DNA from: a virus
Length of the DNA: 64,000 nt
Virus record (IMG/VR): IMGVR_UViG_3300005253_000098
Span: 1-64,000 of that record
Direction: 5' to 3' (one strand)
Shown here: piece by piece, positions 25,501 to 34,900 of the stretch
Layout: every line of letters begins with the position of its first letter
Numbering within the stretch: position 1 is the first letter of the stretch
Notes under the pieces: generated by a model
What the model was told of the DNA's origin: nothing
Database searches by the model: none
The model's input: the letters and a program-made list of their open reading frames with translations, nothing else
Translations under genes and position numbers: made by a program

Positions 25501-27772
25501 TTGATGTGTCGGTAGAAGTGTTACCTCCAATAATACTGTATAATGTAATAGCAGCTGGAGCATCAGTTATATCATAATCTTTACTGATTGGTTGACCGTC
25601 CAGGTATGTCATCTTATAATTATTGTCGTAATCCCAGATAAAAACAAAATCATAGTATTTCTCCAATTCGAGATCCATGTAGTGGGCAGTTCCTGTTGAG
25701 CCCTCGCTCCACTGGATAATCTTTACCCGATAAATCTTGCTTGTCCCAGCAAATTCCTGAACAGATGTTCTTTCATATATCATCTGAAGTTCTATGGCTT
25801 CTTTATGGCTTGAAGTCCGATGGGCATAGATGACCATAGGTTCTTCTCCAGTAGAGAACTCGTGGAACTTCATTCTAATACGAACGGTCGCCTTACCATT
25901 AGTATTAAATCCGAACTGATAAGGAAAGATTATAAACTTAGTTTTCTCAGGGGATGCTGTCGCTGGAACACTAAGGTTACTGTCTAATCGCAAAGCATTA
26001 CCACTTATCCCCCCGTTTTCGATGATTGATCCATTGGAGATCAGATCGAATCCATCATTAGTAACTGAACTGTCCAGGTTAAAGGCGTAGTTTTTTGGAT
26101 GGGAAGCATTCTTGTCTCTGAAGTCCGTATAGAGGATACAGTCTGGTCCAGTCTCTTCCCATCTCCCGATAAGCTGTTTCTCTCTTCCTATGCTTCTATA
26201 TATTTTTCCGTATGGAGTCTCGAGTGTGTGTATATTAGAGTAAGATCCTATCGGTTCTGATCCAGGTGGTAATGATATAACACTTCTTTTAGGTGTAGAT
26301 ACCTGGATTGTGTCCCACCACATTGTTTTAGTAGCAGCGCCGTTTGATTCAAATGAAATACCTCCAGTAGTATTGATACCAGCAGCTACTGCCTTCTCGA
26401 GCTGAACTGAAAATATATGTGTTCCATTTATCCAGACATTGACATTATGACCAATGTTTATGATTTTAAAACTATACCATGTATCGATATCCATTGGTAT
26501 TGGTTTTTGAGGGGTGATAATTTTCTGTGTTGTTCCTTCTCGATAAGCCAAGTAAATGATATTAGAGATTCGATCCATATATAATTCTATACTATCGCTA
26601 TATCCATCTCCATCGATCGGAGTATGCCACCGTATAATTGCATAGTCCGCAGGATCGAGAGGTCCGAGATCAATTTCCTCATTTTCACTGATGCCACTTG
26701 TAGTCATACTGAGACTGTCAATTGCTGAGTCTGAACCTCTATTTGGTGAATGTGTCCAGCGTATGGTCTTAATAATCTTACCAGCAGCCAATGTGCTCAG
26801 GTAGTTGTCTAATACCCATGTTCCAGAAGATGATGTGCGAGTATATTGATCTGTCGTGTCATCGGTATATGTGACCTTCATTGTAACTGTTCGAGTCGAG
26901 AAAAGCTTGGAATATCCAGTAAAGGCTGTAATATTATCAACAGGGATCATGACATTTTGTTCAATATAGCCCTCGTAATAAGTTGGAGATTGGTAAGGAG
27001 TTATTTTACATCCCCATGCCCCTGCTTGACGAAAAAAGGCACCTGTAGTTGCAGCTGGAGGAAGACTTGGATGAAGAGAATCGTAATCATCCCAATCAGT
27101 TGCTAAATTACCATTATCAAAATTTCCATCCTTTAAGAGATCAATGGTTATAATATTGGGTTCAAGATGCCAGTTAAACATTCCTTCGATCTGGACATCT
27201 CTTGCGTATGCATTAATAGTAACTCGTCCTCCATCTGTCTTGAGGACATCTCCCCCTTCATATGCTTCTGCATCGGCTACCGATTTAACAGTGCCAGTTT
27301 CTTTTTCCCAAGTGATAGAAGATTGTTGTTTTCCACCTGTCCTCCCTATGCCATCTACAGTTGTTATATCTGAACCTGTCCATTCCGCATTCTCGAATGA
27401 TTCATCAATGATGTATTCCCAGTCGTTCTCAATATAAATAGCTTTTGAGGTTACGATAATGCCCTCGACCTTCTGGAAAGTTATGTCAATATTATATCGA
27501 TTCTTTGATGTCTCTGAGTAGCTTAAACGATTGGCAATAACCATATAATTGACGTCATCTGGTCCTTTGATCTTCTTGGCTCCACTAATAGCTTTGGTAG
27601 TCAAAGCAATATATTCCTTGTATGTTATACCATTAAACATTAGTGTAAATACTGGAATAGTTGAAGAGGTTGGGAAAGAGGATATATATCCTTCTAAAAG
27701 AGAGATGTTAACATTAGAGTTTAGTTCACGAATAGCATGAAAGGGTGTTCCATCAATCTCGAATCGTTGCAT
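22514..27772 (-). CDS. giant tail receptor-binding protein with multiple LamG-type domains
   Basis: 1,752 residues, the largest product. Residues 1-125 form a distal-tail-like attachment domain (YKEYIALTTKAISGAKKIKG). Several LamG/concanavalin sandwiches follow: around residues 390-490 (NVWINGTHIFSVQLEKAV), 600-760 (KMTYLDGQPISKDYD), 900-1,050 (YCQLYRDGRLIRDQFLTW, then HGWFWINKAITPAEAKLLYQ) and 1,150-1,280 (TMVIYVDGKFDSSTTI). The C-terminal part is another sandwich plus a small tip domain. It probably forms tail fibres or a baseplate skirt that binds host glycans. Its start overlaps the radical SAM gene by 20 nt. Confidence 0.75.
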   Translation of the reverse strand: MQRFEIDGTPFHAIRELNSNVNISLLEGYISSFPTSSTIPVFTLMFNGITYKEYIALTTKAISGAKKIKGPDDVNYMVIANRLSYSETSKNRYNIDITFQKVEGIIVTSKAIYIENDWEYIIDESFENAEWTGSDITTVDGIGRTGGKQQSSITWEKETGTVKSVADAEAYEGGDVLKTDGGRVTINAYARDVQIEGMFNWHLEPNIITIDLLKDGNFDNGNLATDWDDYDSLHPSLPPAATTGAFFRQAGAWGCKITPYQSPTYYEGYIEQNVMIPVDNITAFTGYSKLFSTRTVTMKVTYTDDTTDQYTRTSSSGTWVLDNYLSTLAAGKIIKTIRWTHSPNRGSDSAIDSLSMTTSGISENEEIDLGPLDPADYAIIRWHTPIDGDGYSDSIELYMDRISNIIYLAYREGTTQKIITPQKPIPMDIDTWYSFKIINIGHNVNVWINGTHIFSVQLEKAVAAGINTTGGISFESNGAATKTMWWDTIQVSTPKRSVISLPPGSEPIGSYSNIHTLETPYGKIYRSIGREKQLIGRWEETGPDCILYTDFRDKNASHPKNYAFNLDSSVTNDGFDLISNGSIIENGGISGNALRLDSNLSVPATASPEKTKFIIFPYQFGFNTNGKATVRIRMKFHEFSTGEEPMVIYAHRTSSHKEAIELQMIYERTSVQEFAGTSKIYRVKIIQWSEGSTGTAHYMDLELEKYYDFVFIWDYDNNYKMTYLDGQPISKDYDITDAPAAITLYSIIGGNTSTDTSIYPTGNYRINATVDLIAIYRTVIHPIKGQGLISAENVRAYRIPNSSILDWWRDSANVIDQLEVGWTQRWTGKTSQYEFAAFNDFPEVAALSTGTLHGGGIWSQTDMPDLAFYNSFILNGLDSRIRIADRQFYKETWHGAPTTFVIWFKHDSAEITDGYLWSIPYNSNTEYGIFFLWDDSINALNVRILQTISSSETEDMLIYINSNDDTWHQYIVVVSANYCQLYRDGRLIRDQFLTWSDWDIVNAHNISYHSVGSVYPFEAPWAGIATHILEGNIHGWFWINKAITPAEAKLLYQTYPRKAWYIPESRQTWQGHQYLLKENNEDFAKETNVLGMWTFHDGTPDHQLTYIHDTSANVVYLQRYNSVTPLTNNVPDANGPQWNPDTPSKHWDYSLSFNGTNQQLYRTGLSGVEYGFPGGSDQRTYNFILKTGDTTDEATIFNSGSTTEFIQINYGSDTDTGLEIELRDGGVPNIYTGKKFNIFDDVWHLLTITVNRSTNTMVIYVDGKFDSSTTIAGFPSTSAEIAIGNWRNSTNWIAMKMVHFSIYSYAWSASDVRETYKNWFGPTIQLERTVQRLYRARDWRWHQKKNVNVLGSPNDTLWIENGLIGLRISKQSKFDAGHISQFVWDPSVDNWDYIGNIGVYAETVESTGDNDQYVRSFDIVEITGNSVIIDCQMMNNWELDPIIQTTDVRSWKENDIIIRVELFGGQQTVVFSIVSTPMNEETFSTTSFQWLIHFMEGAYYHFTVLGGISASTDVFGRTASTSRDEPDHAWMPASAFVRHGRKWVGFAAGNKYSSATDRWYFATVSGVARQMSMRSLDVDERFIVGAVPTPFYPLVYPRDNSEPGVTYVGGAAAEIANSITATTTPDGYITELNSGTDTVNVDWGTVDAGHYWMGGRFHGGGATGSLRLRDGTSDIYVNSSTGEVVVMIDQYYDQTSNLNTHFTASATNVEIDYAICIPMSGQKDYQGIMDTIYLAMIKCKNTVGGKIGAKIT

Positions 27773-28838
27773 AGGGAACTACATCTTTAAAGATTATTTC
27801 GTTTACCTGCCACTTTACAAGCTGTGTCTTACACCATTCTTGATTTAGAGCATACATACTTCCGGTTGCATCTTGGAAGTTTGAATAGCAGGTGCTACAC
27901 GGATAAGCAGGGCAGGAATGACACTGATTAAAGTCGTAGTTTTGGATCTTCAAAAACTTATCGTTAAAGAAAGTGGCTCCGTTTTCATTTATCTGTCCAA
28001 CTGGTTCTAAGTTAGAACGGTGGCAGGGCTTAATAGAGCTGTCAGTATCGATACCGATAGACTTCTGACAGGCTCCACAGGTAACACGATTCTGAGGTTT
28101 TGCTCCACCAGTTCTTTTATAAGCTCGTTTTACATTCTGAAAGTTTCTTATTGTTCCTAATTTAAATCCTTCCTTAACATACCATGTAGCAAGGTTGAGC
28201 CAATGTTTATGGAGTTCCCAGGTTGACCACTTGCCGGAATGTGTAGTGTCTAAGTTGAAATGCACGAATTGTTGCGAGCGTCCAAGAAGGAAAGCCGCCG
28301 AGTCTTTCACCATCTTAACCGTGTCAGGGGTTACGGTTGCAGCAATGGCTGGCACTATGCCCGAATCCAAGAGGTTATCCCAACCACGCACAACCCTACT
28401 ATGAGTAACATCACCAGTATTAGACACTCTGTGCAAATCGTGAGCCTCAGCTATACCATCGCAACTAAGCAATACACCAAACTTATTTTCTTTTAACCAT
28501 TTTGCTTTAGTTTTATCTATTAAAGAACCGTTGCTTGTCATCCCAAGAGTAAAGCTTTTGTTCATATTCTCTTGGAACCAGCTCACCATACCTGTCATTA
28601 AAGGGTAGGATAACATAGGCTCTGTGCCAAAAAAGTGTATCTTTCCTCCATCTTCTAATAAATCTCTAATGACCTCACAGACATGAAGAGATTCCTGCAC
28701 GGTCATAAACTTTGGTTGCTTGGGGATAAAACAGTAAGTGCAACGAAAATTGCACTCTTCATTTAAGTTGACAGTAATCTCACTATACTGGTTATTCTGC
28801 TGTGGAGGGGTAGAGGGCTTGAATTTTTGCTGACTCAT
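27753..28838 (-). CDS. radical SAM/SPASM enzyme
   Basis: 361 residues. The radical SAM cluster motif is CNFRCTYC (C29, C33, C36), followed by FFGTEPML (the GGE-like SAM-binding strand, near residue 73) and a TIM-barrel pattern. The C-terminal SPASM region has eight further cysteines (about C253, C256, C271, C306, C309, C314, C317, C336), enough for two auxiliary [4Fe-4S] clusters. Enzymes of this type modify peptides or proteins: sactipeptide and other RiPP maturases, or anSME acting on sulfatases. It lies between two tail genes and overlaps the 155-aa gene upstream (47 nt) and the fibre gene downstream (20 nt). Substrate unknown; a virion or fibre protein is the natural guess. Confidence 0.88.
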   Translation of the reverse strand: MSQQKFKPSTPPQQNNQYSEITVNLNEECNFRCTYCFIPKQPKFMTVQESLHVCEVIRDLLEDGGKIHFFGTEPMLSYPLMTGMVSWFQENMNKSFTLGMTSNGSLIDKTKAKWLKENKFGVLLSCDGIAEAHDLHRVSNTGDVTHSRVVRGWDNLLDSGIVPAIAATVTPDTVKMVKDSAAFLLGRSQQFVHFNLDTTHSGKWSTWELHKHWLNLATWYVKEGFKLGTIRNFQNVKRAYKRTGGAKPQNRVTCGACQKSIGIDTDSSIKPCHRSNLEPVGQINENGATFFNDKFLKIQNYDFNQCHSCPAYPCSTCYSNFQDATGSMYALNQEWCKTQLVKWQVNEIIFKDVVPYATIRD

Positions 28839-29259
28839 ACGTGTGTCTACCAGCTCTTGAGTTATGGATATTAAAGTGTTTAGCTAATAGTTTCTTAATA
28901 CTTTCGTGCTTAATTTCTACACCTGCTTCCTTTACGAAATCTAATTCTTTCAGGACGGTATGAATCATTCCAGTATTGATCTGCTTCCTATTAGAGGACA
29001 GATCCAAAACAATTTCCTGTATGTTTTCAATAAGTTTGACTTGAAAATCAAACATTTCCTGTATTTGTTTCCCGGGTTGCCAAATAAAAATATCGGACTT
29101 AACAGGAACTCGTGCCTGTTCTTTGCCTTCTTTACTGACTTCTACCGGGGCTTTAGCGACTGCTTTTTTCTTAGCAGTGGATTTCTTTTTTGATTTAACC
29201 GGAGCTACAACGGGTGCAACTTCTGGTTGTGGTTTAACTTTTTCTGGAGGGGCTGCCAT
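28792..29259 (-). CDS. Lys/Ala-rich partner of the radical SAM enzyme
   Basis: 155 residues. Residues 1-60 are a disordered Lys/Ala/Pro/Val-rich arm (PVKSKKKSTAKKKAVAKAPV). Residues 60-155 are helical (EMFDFQVKLIENIQEIVLDL, IKKLLAKHFNIHNSRAGRHT). It has its own promoter-like leader and overlaps the radical SAM gene by 47 nt, so they are surely co-expressed. It could be the substrate carrier, a recognition partner or a DNA-binding protein. There are no cysteines, so thioether formation on this protein is excluded. Confidence 0.55.
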   Translation of the reverse strand: MAAPPEKVKPQPEVAPVVAPVKSKKKSTAKKKAVAKAPVEVSKEGKEQARVPVKSDIFIWQPGKQIQEMFDFQVKLIENIQEIVLDLSSNRKQINTGMIHTVLKELDFVKEAGVEIKHESIKKLLAKHFNIHNSRAGRHTYESAKIQALYPSTAE

Positions 29260-29289
29260 TATTTCACCATAAATTTAGGGATATTGAGT

Positions 29290-29333
29290 AGAACCGTTGA
29301 TTGGTTCTTAGCTTGACGATTGCATATTTTATA
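29290..29333 (-). promoter_or_regulatory. promoter with TATA box and inverted repeat for the radical SAM cassette
   Basis: Read on the minus strand, TATAAAATA (29,333-29,325) is a good archaeal TATA box. About 17 nt downstream AGAACC and GGTTCT (29,308-29,303 and 29,295-29,290) form a perfect 6-bp inverted repeat around 7 nt, at or just after the expected transcription start. The start codon at 29,259 has GGTGA 5 nt upstream. Confidence 0.55.
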
Positions 29334-29352
29334 CAGCCTATTTAAGCTTTAT

Positions 29353-29874
29353 CTATGATCTTATATTCCAGAAACATAGTGAGCCATTAGCAAGTATCCA
29401 AGTTCGTTGATGTAATTGGATCGTAATGGACGAATCATTGGTAGTCACATTATACAGGAGATCAAGGTCATAATTATACAATGAAAATTTAGCTTCACAC
29501 TTTGATGTAATAGTTATACTGGTGCTATTGACTCCATACGGTCCATCGAAGATAGCATCACCAAATAATAGGTTTGTAGGTGCTTCTGTTCTGGTGTATG
29601 TGAAAAATCTCCATCGCGTGTCCGGGTGACTATTATATATTATCTCGTAATCTTGTGATGGTAGTGAGATCCATGTATATTCAACATTCCAGGTAAGTGT
29701 AAGTTTATTATTAATACTGATATTGATATCTCGTTTCTCTTCTGATATGCTCTGAATTTCTATGACTGTCCACTCATCAGATATATCATCTGGTGGTGTA
29801 TATAGAATCATCCCTATAAATAATGTTAGAGTCCATACTGATAGTAAAAATATTGCAGTTCCTCTTTTGGACAT
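29353..29874 (-). CDS. membrane-anchored or secreted beta-rich protein
   Basis: 173 residues. An N-terminal signal/anchor (SKRGTAIFLLSVWTLTLFIG at residues 2-21) is followed by an all-beta exterior domain rich in Ser, Thr and Asn with two cysteines. It starts at the stop of the hub gene (1-nt overlap). Within a tail operon this may be an envelope-facing protein involved in entry, superinfection exclusion or exit; which one cannot be told. Confidence 0.5.
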   Translation of the reverse strand: MSKRGTAIFLLSVWTLTLFIGMILYTPPDDISDEWTVIEIQSISEEKRDINISINNKLTLTWNVEYTWISLPSQDYEIIYNSHPDTRWRFFTYTRTEAPTNLLFGDAIFDGPYGVNSTSITITSKCEAKFSLYNYDLDLLYNVTTNDSSITIQLHQRTWILANGSLCFWNIRS

Positions 29875-31829
29875 TATCTGGTCTCAACTTCCAAGTAGGT
29901 CTCACAATTTTCTAAACAGGGATTCTTAACAACTATACCTTCCGTAGTAAGTATCCCGGTTACCGTTTGATTTTTATCATTCTGGCAGACCTCTTCACAT
30001 TGTGCTTGACAAAATTCAAAGCATGTATCTTGATCGAAGGTCGCATTGAGCTTGTATCCTTGACCCGCTGTTTGTGTGTTGACGTTCATTACTCTAAACG
30101 CAGATAATATTGCTAACATATCAGGGTTCTCTGATCCGAGGATCATTACCATTTTCTCTTTTGACGTGACCGTAATAGCTCTGACCAGTAGCTTAAAACG
30201 CTTTCCTTTCCAAATAATATTGATCATATCATTAAGTCGAATGTTAGGGTTGAACGGCACTTCTACATCTCCAGTAATAACTTCTTTTTCTAACCTGGCA
30301 AGTATCCCCCTGCTTGTCTGATGAGCAGTCTGCCAATCCTTAAGATCTGGATTACTGAATGACTTAGTTCTGATCCCTATCTTATTAATAGAATCAGTAT
30401 TTCTTTTGACAATATTAATCTGATGAAATTGAAAGCTTAAATTATCGATCCATAAATGACAGTTCGCTGCTTTCATACTATAAGTGATACCTGACATTCT
30501 GAAAATAATACCCTCGATATCATTAGCCTTTAGGGATACTGAACCGCTTGAGACCGGGTAAAGAACTAATCTTTTCCAGCCTTTATTGGGATAAATCTGA
30601 AAAGTGTCACCTGTCCTAATCTCTTTTGTAGCAATATGGTTAGCTGTTGGTGAGTTCCCATTGGTAAGATATTCCTGTCCATCATTTGTATTGATATAAA
30701 CCTGAAAAAGTGGGAATGCACAATCTACTACCGGATTCCTGGTTAGTCCAACCTCTCCGTGTTGATCTTGACTCCACCTAAATGATACTGTTATAGTATC
30801 AAGGATTAAATTACCCAGATCAACATCTTCATATTGTTTGGCTCTTTTGACTGCTGAATTACAAACATCTCCTTCGCCATCACTCCAATCGGCTGAGGTT
30901 CCTTCAAACCCGAATGAACCGGTCTGATTGGAGAAGTTACAGTAAGCGTTTATAGATGGAGTATCATTAATAATATTAATTCTGATCGCATAATTTCCCT
31001 CTCGCACCCCACCAGTATTGACAACTGGAGCATCTTGTTCTGGATCATATAATTGTATTCCAGCATCTGAGCTGGGGTTATAGGTTAATGACCAACCTGT
31101 AGGTGTTCCACCTGGGGTTCCGTCTTCAGTAAAGAAGTCTTTGTCACCTGGGACTATTGGTGGGACTCCACCAATGAATTTAACATCATTAACGACCTGT
31201 GTATTGTCAAAGCTCAGGGACTGAACCTTATAGGTAATATTATCGTGATAGGTTCCCGAACCAAGTGGGTTGAACCTGACTCGTTTTCTTCCATCTATCC
31301 AGATAGAGAATCCTATATCAACTACACTAACACTTGAACTATTAGCCAGTTCAATCAGAGCATCAGCAAGCGTTCGATTATTAAACTTCCATTTTTTGGA
31401 GGTGTTGGTAGCATCAACATAAGTAATATAATTGTAATCCGTATCTGTGCTTGTCTTACCAGTGTAAGTATTGAACAATTGTCTTAATGCAAGAGTTGCA
31501 TTGACGGCTTCTAATAAGAAGGGTGTGGTGGTGTTAGCTGCTGCCCAATCTATTAATCGATCACCAAGTTTACCCATTTCGTCCTTCCCATTAAACGTAA
31601 CAGTAGTTTCAGTATCATCTATTAATGTTCCGAATCTCCCAGAGAACATTGGTTCACCTCTCCATTCAATTCGCATATCCATCCCTGGGATCATAAACTT
31701 AAGCATGTCTGCTTCCATGATTACACTAAAGATCCCAACCTGATTTATGGCTTGAGTATAAGTAAAACTGACAAAATTAATTTCTATTTCTTCCATCTGT
31801 TGGAACTGAGCGAATACTTTAAACGTCAT
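29874..31829 (-). CDS. baseplate hub / tail-associated protein
   Basis: 651 residues. The N-terminal 220 residues match the gp27/gpD-like hub design by pattern: SFTYTQAINQVGIFSVIMEA, RIEWRGEPMFSGRFGTL, a middle helical segment and the joining phrase VVNDVKFIGG. A beta-sandwich insertion (residues 230-480) resembles a carbohydrate-binding module. The C-terminus carries Cys-rich FEFCQAQCEEVCQNDKNQ and CLENCETY. Position after the tape measure gene agrees with a tail-tip hub. Confidence 0.65.
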   Translation of the reverse strand: MTFKVFAQFQQMEEIEINFVSFTYTQAINQVGIFSVIMEADMLKFMIPGMDMRIEWRGEPMFSGRFGTLIDDTETTVTFNGKDEMGKLGDRLIDWAAANTTTPFLLEAVNATLALRQLFNTYTGKTSTDTDYNYITYVDATNTSKKWKFNNRTLADALIELANSSSVSVVDIGFSIWIDGRKRVRFNPLGSGTYHDNITYKVQSLSFDNTQVVNDVKFIGGVPPIVPGDKDFFTEDGTPGGTPTGWSLTYNPSSDAGIQLYDPEQDAPVVNTGGVREGNYAIRINIINDTPSINAYCNFSNQTGSFGFEGTSADWSDGEGDVCNSAVKRAKQYEDVDLGNLILDTITVSFRWSQDQHGEVGLTRNPVVDCAFPLFQVYINTNDGQEYLTNGNSPTANHIATKEIRTGDTFQIYPNKGWKRLVLYPVSSGSVSLKANDIEGIIFRMSGITYSMKAANCHLWIDNLSFQFHQINIVKRNTDSINKIGIRTKSFSNPDLKDWQTAHQTSRGILARLEKEVITGDVEVPFNPNIRLNDMINIIWKGKRFKLLVRAITVTSKEKMVMILGSENPDMLAILSAFRVMNVNTQTAGQGYKLNATFDQDTCFEFCQAQCEEVCQNDKNQTVTGILTTEGIVVKNPCLENCETYLEVETR

Positions 31830-31975
31830 TTATTGTATACTTCCCACCAATCCAGATGTGGATAATATTTCTGCATCAACCTTACTTGCCATGGTTCTAA
31901 TGTTTTCACGTGCTTAAGTCCAGCTTTGATGCATTTCCATGTTTGTTTTACATTAAACTTATATTTGGTAGTCAT
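31826..31975 (-). CDS. mini protein between tape measure and hub
   Basis: 49 residues (MTTKYKFNVKQTWKCIKAGL, then KTLEPWQVRLMQKYYPHLDW). It begins in an ATGA overlap with the tape measure stop and ends in an ATGA overlap with the hub start, so both borders are coupled and it is almost surely translated. Basic and Trp/Tyr-rich. Probably a small tail-tip component or assembly factor. Confidence 0.65.
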   Translation of the reverse strand: MTTKYKFNVKQTWKCIKAGLKHVKTLEPWQVRLMQKYYPHLDWWEVYNK

Positions 31976-34900
31976 GCCATTACCTGTTTTAATTTTTCAG
32001 ATATTTGCTTAATTGTTCTGTCTGCTTCCATGGGATCATCTGCTTTGATAATAAAAGTAATGTTCTGAGTAACGTTATTATTATTGTTTGTGGTGCTTCT
32101 ACCATCGGCTATACGTATAGCAGTATTTAGAGTATCTGCATCTCTTGAGGAGAAGACTGGTTCTCCTCCATGAGCAATAATTGGAACACTGCCTGCCCCT
32201 GGAACTGTTCCACCTGTTTGGAAACTACTAAACCACCTGGCAACGTCTCCGAGACTACTCCATGTTCTTTCCTCTATCGAGCCTTTTCCACTACGTTGCC
32301 ACCGATCCTGTTCAAAGTCTTCAATCAGACCCTTTGCACCAAAGGTAAGTGCATTAAATCCATCCACAATAACCTTGACGATAGCATCTCCTATCATAAC
32401 GATAACATTAGAAATGCCTTCTACCAGGATCTCCGGCGAATTTATTAGTATATCTGTTGCTTTAGCTACTCCATCGACCATTTCAGTGAACCCATTAGCT
32501 AAGTTATCCAATCCATCCAGTAACCATTGAGTTAATCTACCGAGATCGTCCCAGAGATCCTGTAGGTTAAGTAATACAGTTATTGCTCCAAATAGACCAC
32601 CTACTAACCTGGCGAATCCATCAATGATTCCTAATAAACCCTGTATCAAGACTACTCCTGCAAATCTTCCGAGTTCGTAGAATAGACGTAATATATCTCC
32701 AAGTATCTGCATAAGTGGATTAATGACACCCATAATTGCACCGAAGATTGCTCCTAAACCATCACTAATTCCAGTCAGACCTTCCATGCTGGTGCCAAGA
32801 TTATCAAAAATCTTGATCGTTGCTTGAATTGCTCCTACGAGTCCTCCTATAACAAATGCTACTACTGATATAACAATAGATGCTTTAGCAAGGAGTTTTA
32901 CAAATCCCATGAGTCCTCCACCGGCATCAAATAGAGCCTTGTGAAATACAAGTTGTGCTCCTCTTCCAACGATAGCAGCAGCCTCGGGTCCGCCTCCAGC
33001 TCCTGCAATGATCGGTCCGATGGTAGCACCAATGATTCCACCTATTATACCAGCCATAATCTTACTGAATCCGCTTGCTCCAGTTGCTGCGGCTCCTGCT
33101 CCCTGGAATCCTAATGCCATGGTTGTCTTGAGTGTATTAAGTGCAAATATGAATCCACCAAGAACTGGTGTCAAAAGCGAAATGCTTGCTCCTACAACTT
33201 CGATGGCTACTCCTAATCCAGCCAATATTGGCACAGCTGCAACAGCAAACAATGCTATCTGTGTTAATCCGGATGCTATAGCTTCTACAGATGATCCACC
33301 TGTATCACCGAAGATTTTATCTATTATCTTACCTATTCCATCAAATATAAATTTTATAAATCCAAATCTTATTCCTATCCTGTCCAGTAGATCCATCATC
33401 ATCTTAGCAAAGCGTTGACCGTGTGTAGTAGTTGCCTCTAATCCATTTGTGACGGCATCGGTCCCCTTGGTAATCCATCGGAATAAGTTGACTACATCTT
33501 CCAGAAATCTGGTTACTCCTTTTCCTATTCCCGCCCCAATCTCTTCAAAGAATGGTGCCGCATCTTTTAGAACATCTACTAATCTCTCTAAGACACCTGT
33601 TTGCATTAATTGTTTTCCTATGGCTTCTCCTGTGGCTATTTTCATCTCATCAATAGTATTGATCACTGCTTTTAATGCCAGATCTAACCGTGGTGTAGTG
33701 TCATTAGCAAATTCTTCTGTTATACCATTTACGTTTCTATTAGATTCTGCCAGTTCATCGAGAGCATCTCTATTAGCTAATATCTTCTTAACTAATTCTG
33801 CCTGTCTGGCTCCGAACAATTCTGATAAGAACCCAGCTCTGTCAAGGTCTGTTCCAAAACTATCATATTGGACTTGTAGTAAATCGAACTGTTCTCCCAT
33901 CGATCTAAGCTCTCCGGTTGCTGGATCGAGGAAGTCTCTAATATAGAGCTTACCCTTGGTAGCTAATGAATCCAGGACACTACCGAACCTTCTTGCTCCA
34001 ACTGAAGGTGGAATACCAGCCTGTTGCAAAACTCCGAGTGCTGCTGCTACATCTGCTAAACTGAATGAATAAGCTTCTGCAATACCTGAGACGAACTGCA
34101 TTGATGTTCGTAATTCGCTCAATGTAATGTTAGTTTGGTTAGCTGTATTAGTCAAAATATCTGAGGCTTTAGCTGCTGATAAGAATGTATCCTGTGGTAA
34201 TGATTCCCTGAATGATACCATGACATCTGTTAAGGTATCGACTGCTGTTTGTGTATCAGAAAATGTGGCTTTACCAAGTAGCACAGCCTGGTTGAATACG
34301 ATCATAGATTCTGCTCCCCTGAATCCTGCCTGTTGAACCTCGATAAGCATTTCTGCAGTCTCTTGTAACGATACTCCGAAGCTCCTGGCTATGTCGAAGC
34401 CGTCTTTGATCTGAGCCATTCCTACATCGAAAGCATCTCCGGTCTCACCCATAGCTATTCCTAACTGGATAGCTGATTTTTCAAGCTCGGCGAACGATTT
34501 GACTCCAAATATTGCAAATGAACCCAATGCTCCTACAGTAAATAGTATGTCTCGGGCTGTGAACTGTAGATTACGACCGAAGTTCCTGGCTTGTCTGCCT
34601 GCTCGACTGAGAGATCTTCCCAGGCTGTTAGTTTTTCTCCTGACTTTCTCCTGTTCTTTCCTGAACTTTACGAGATCCCTTCGAGTATCCTCTAAGATTT
34701 TCTTGTAGGTTGTCTTTCTCTGGGTGATCTTCTTTGTTTCCTTGGCAACTAAGGCTTCTTCTCTCGCCAAGGACTTCATCTGGATAGCAAATGATTTAGC
34801 AGCGGTTTTTGCGACAGCCATGGCTGTAGCCATTTGATCTCGTTTATTTCCGAGTTCCTCCTCTACTGAAAGTATTTTCTCCTGACTTGCTCCTACTGCT

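Noticed and set aside
28792-29259. Radical SAM partner as a Cys-containing RiPP precursor
   Set aside because: The product has no cysteine and is 155 residues long with helical structure, unlike a leader-core precursor.
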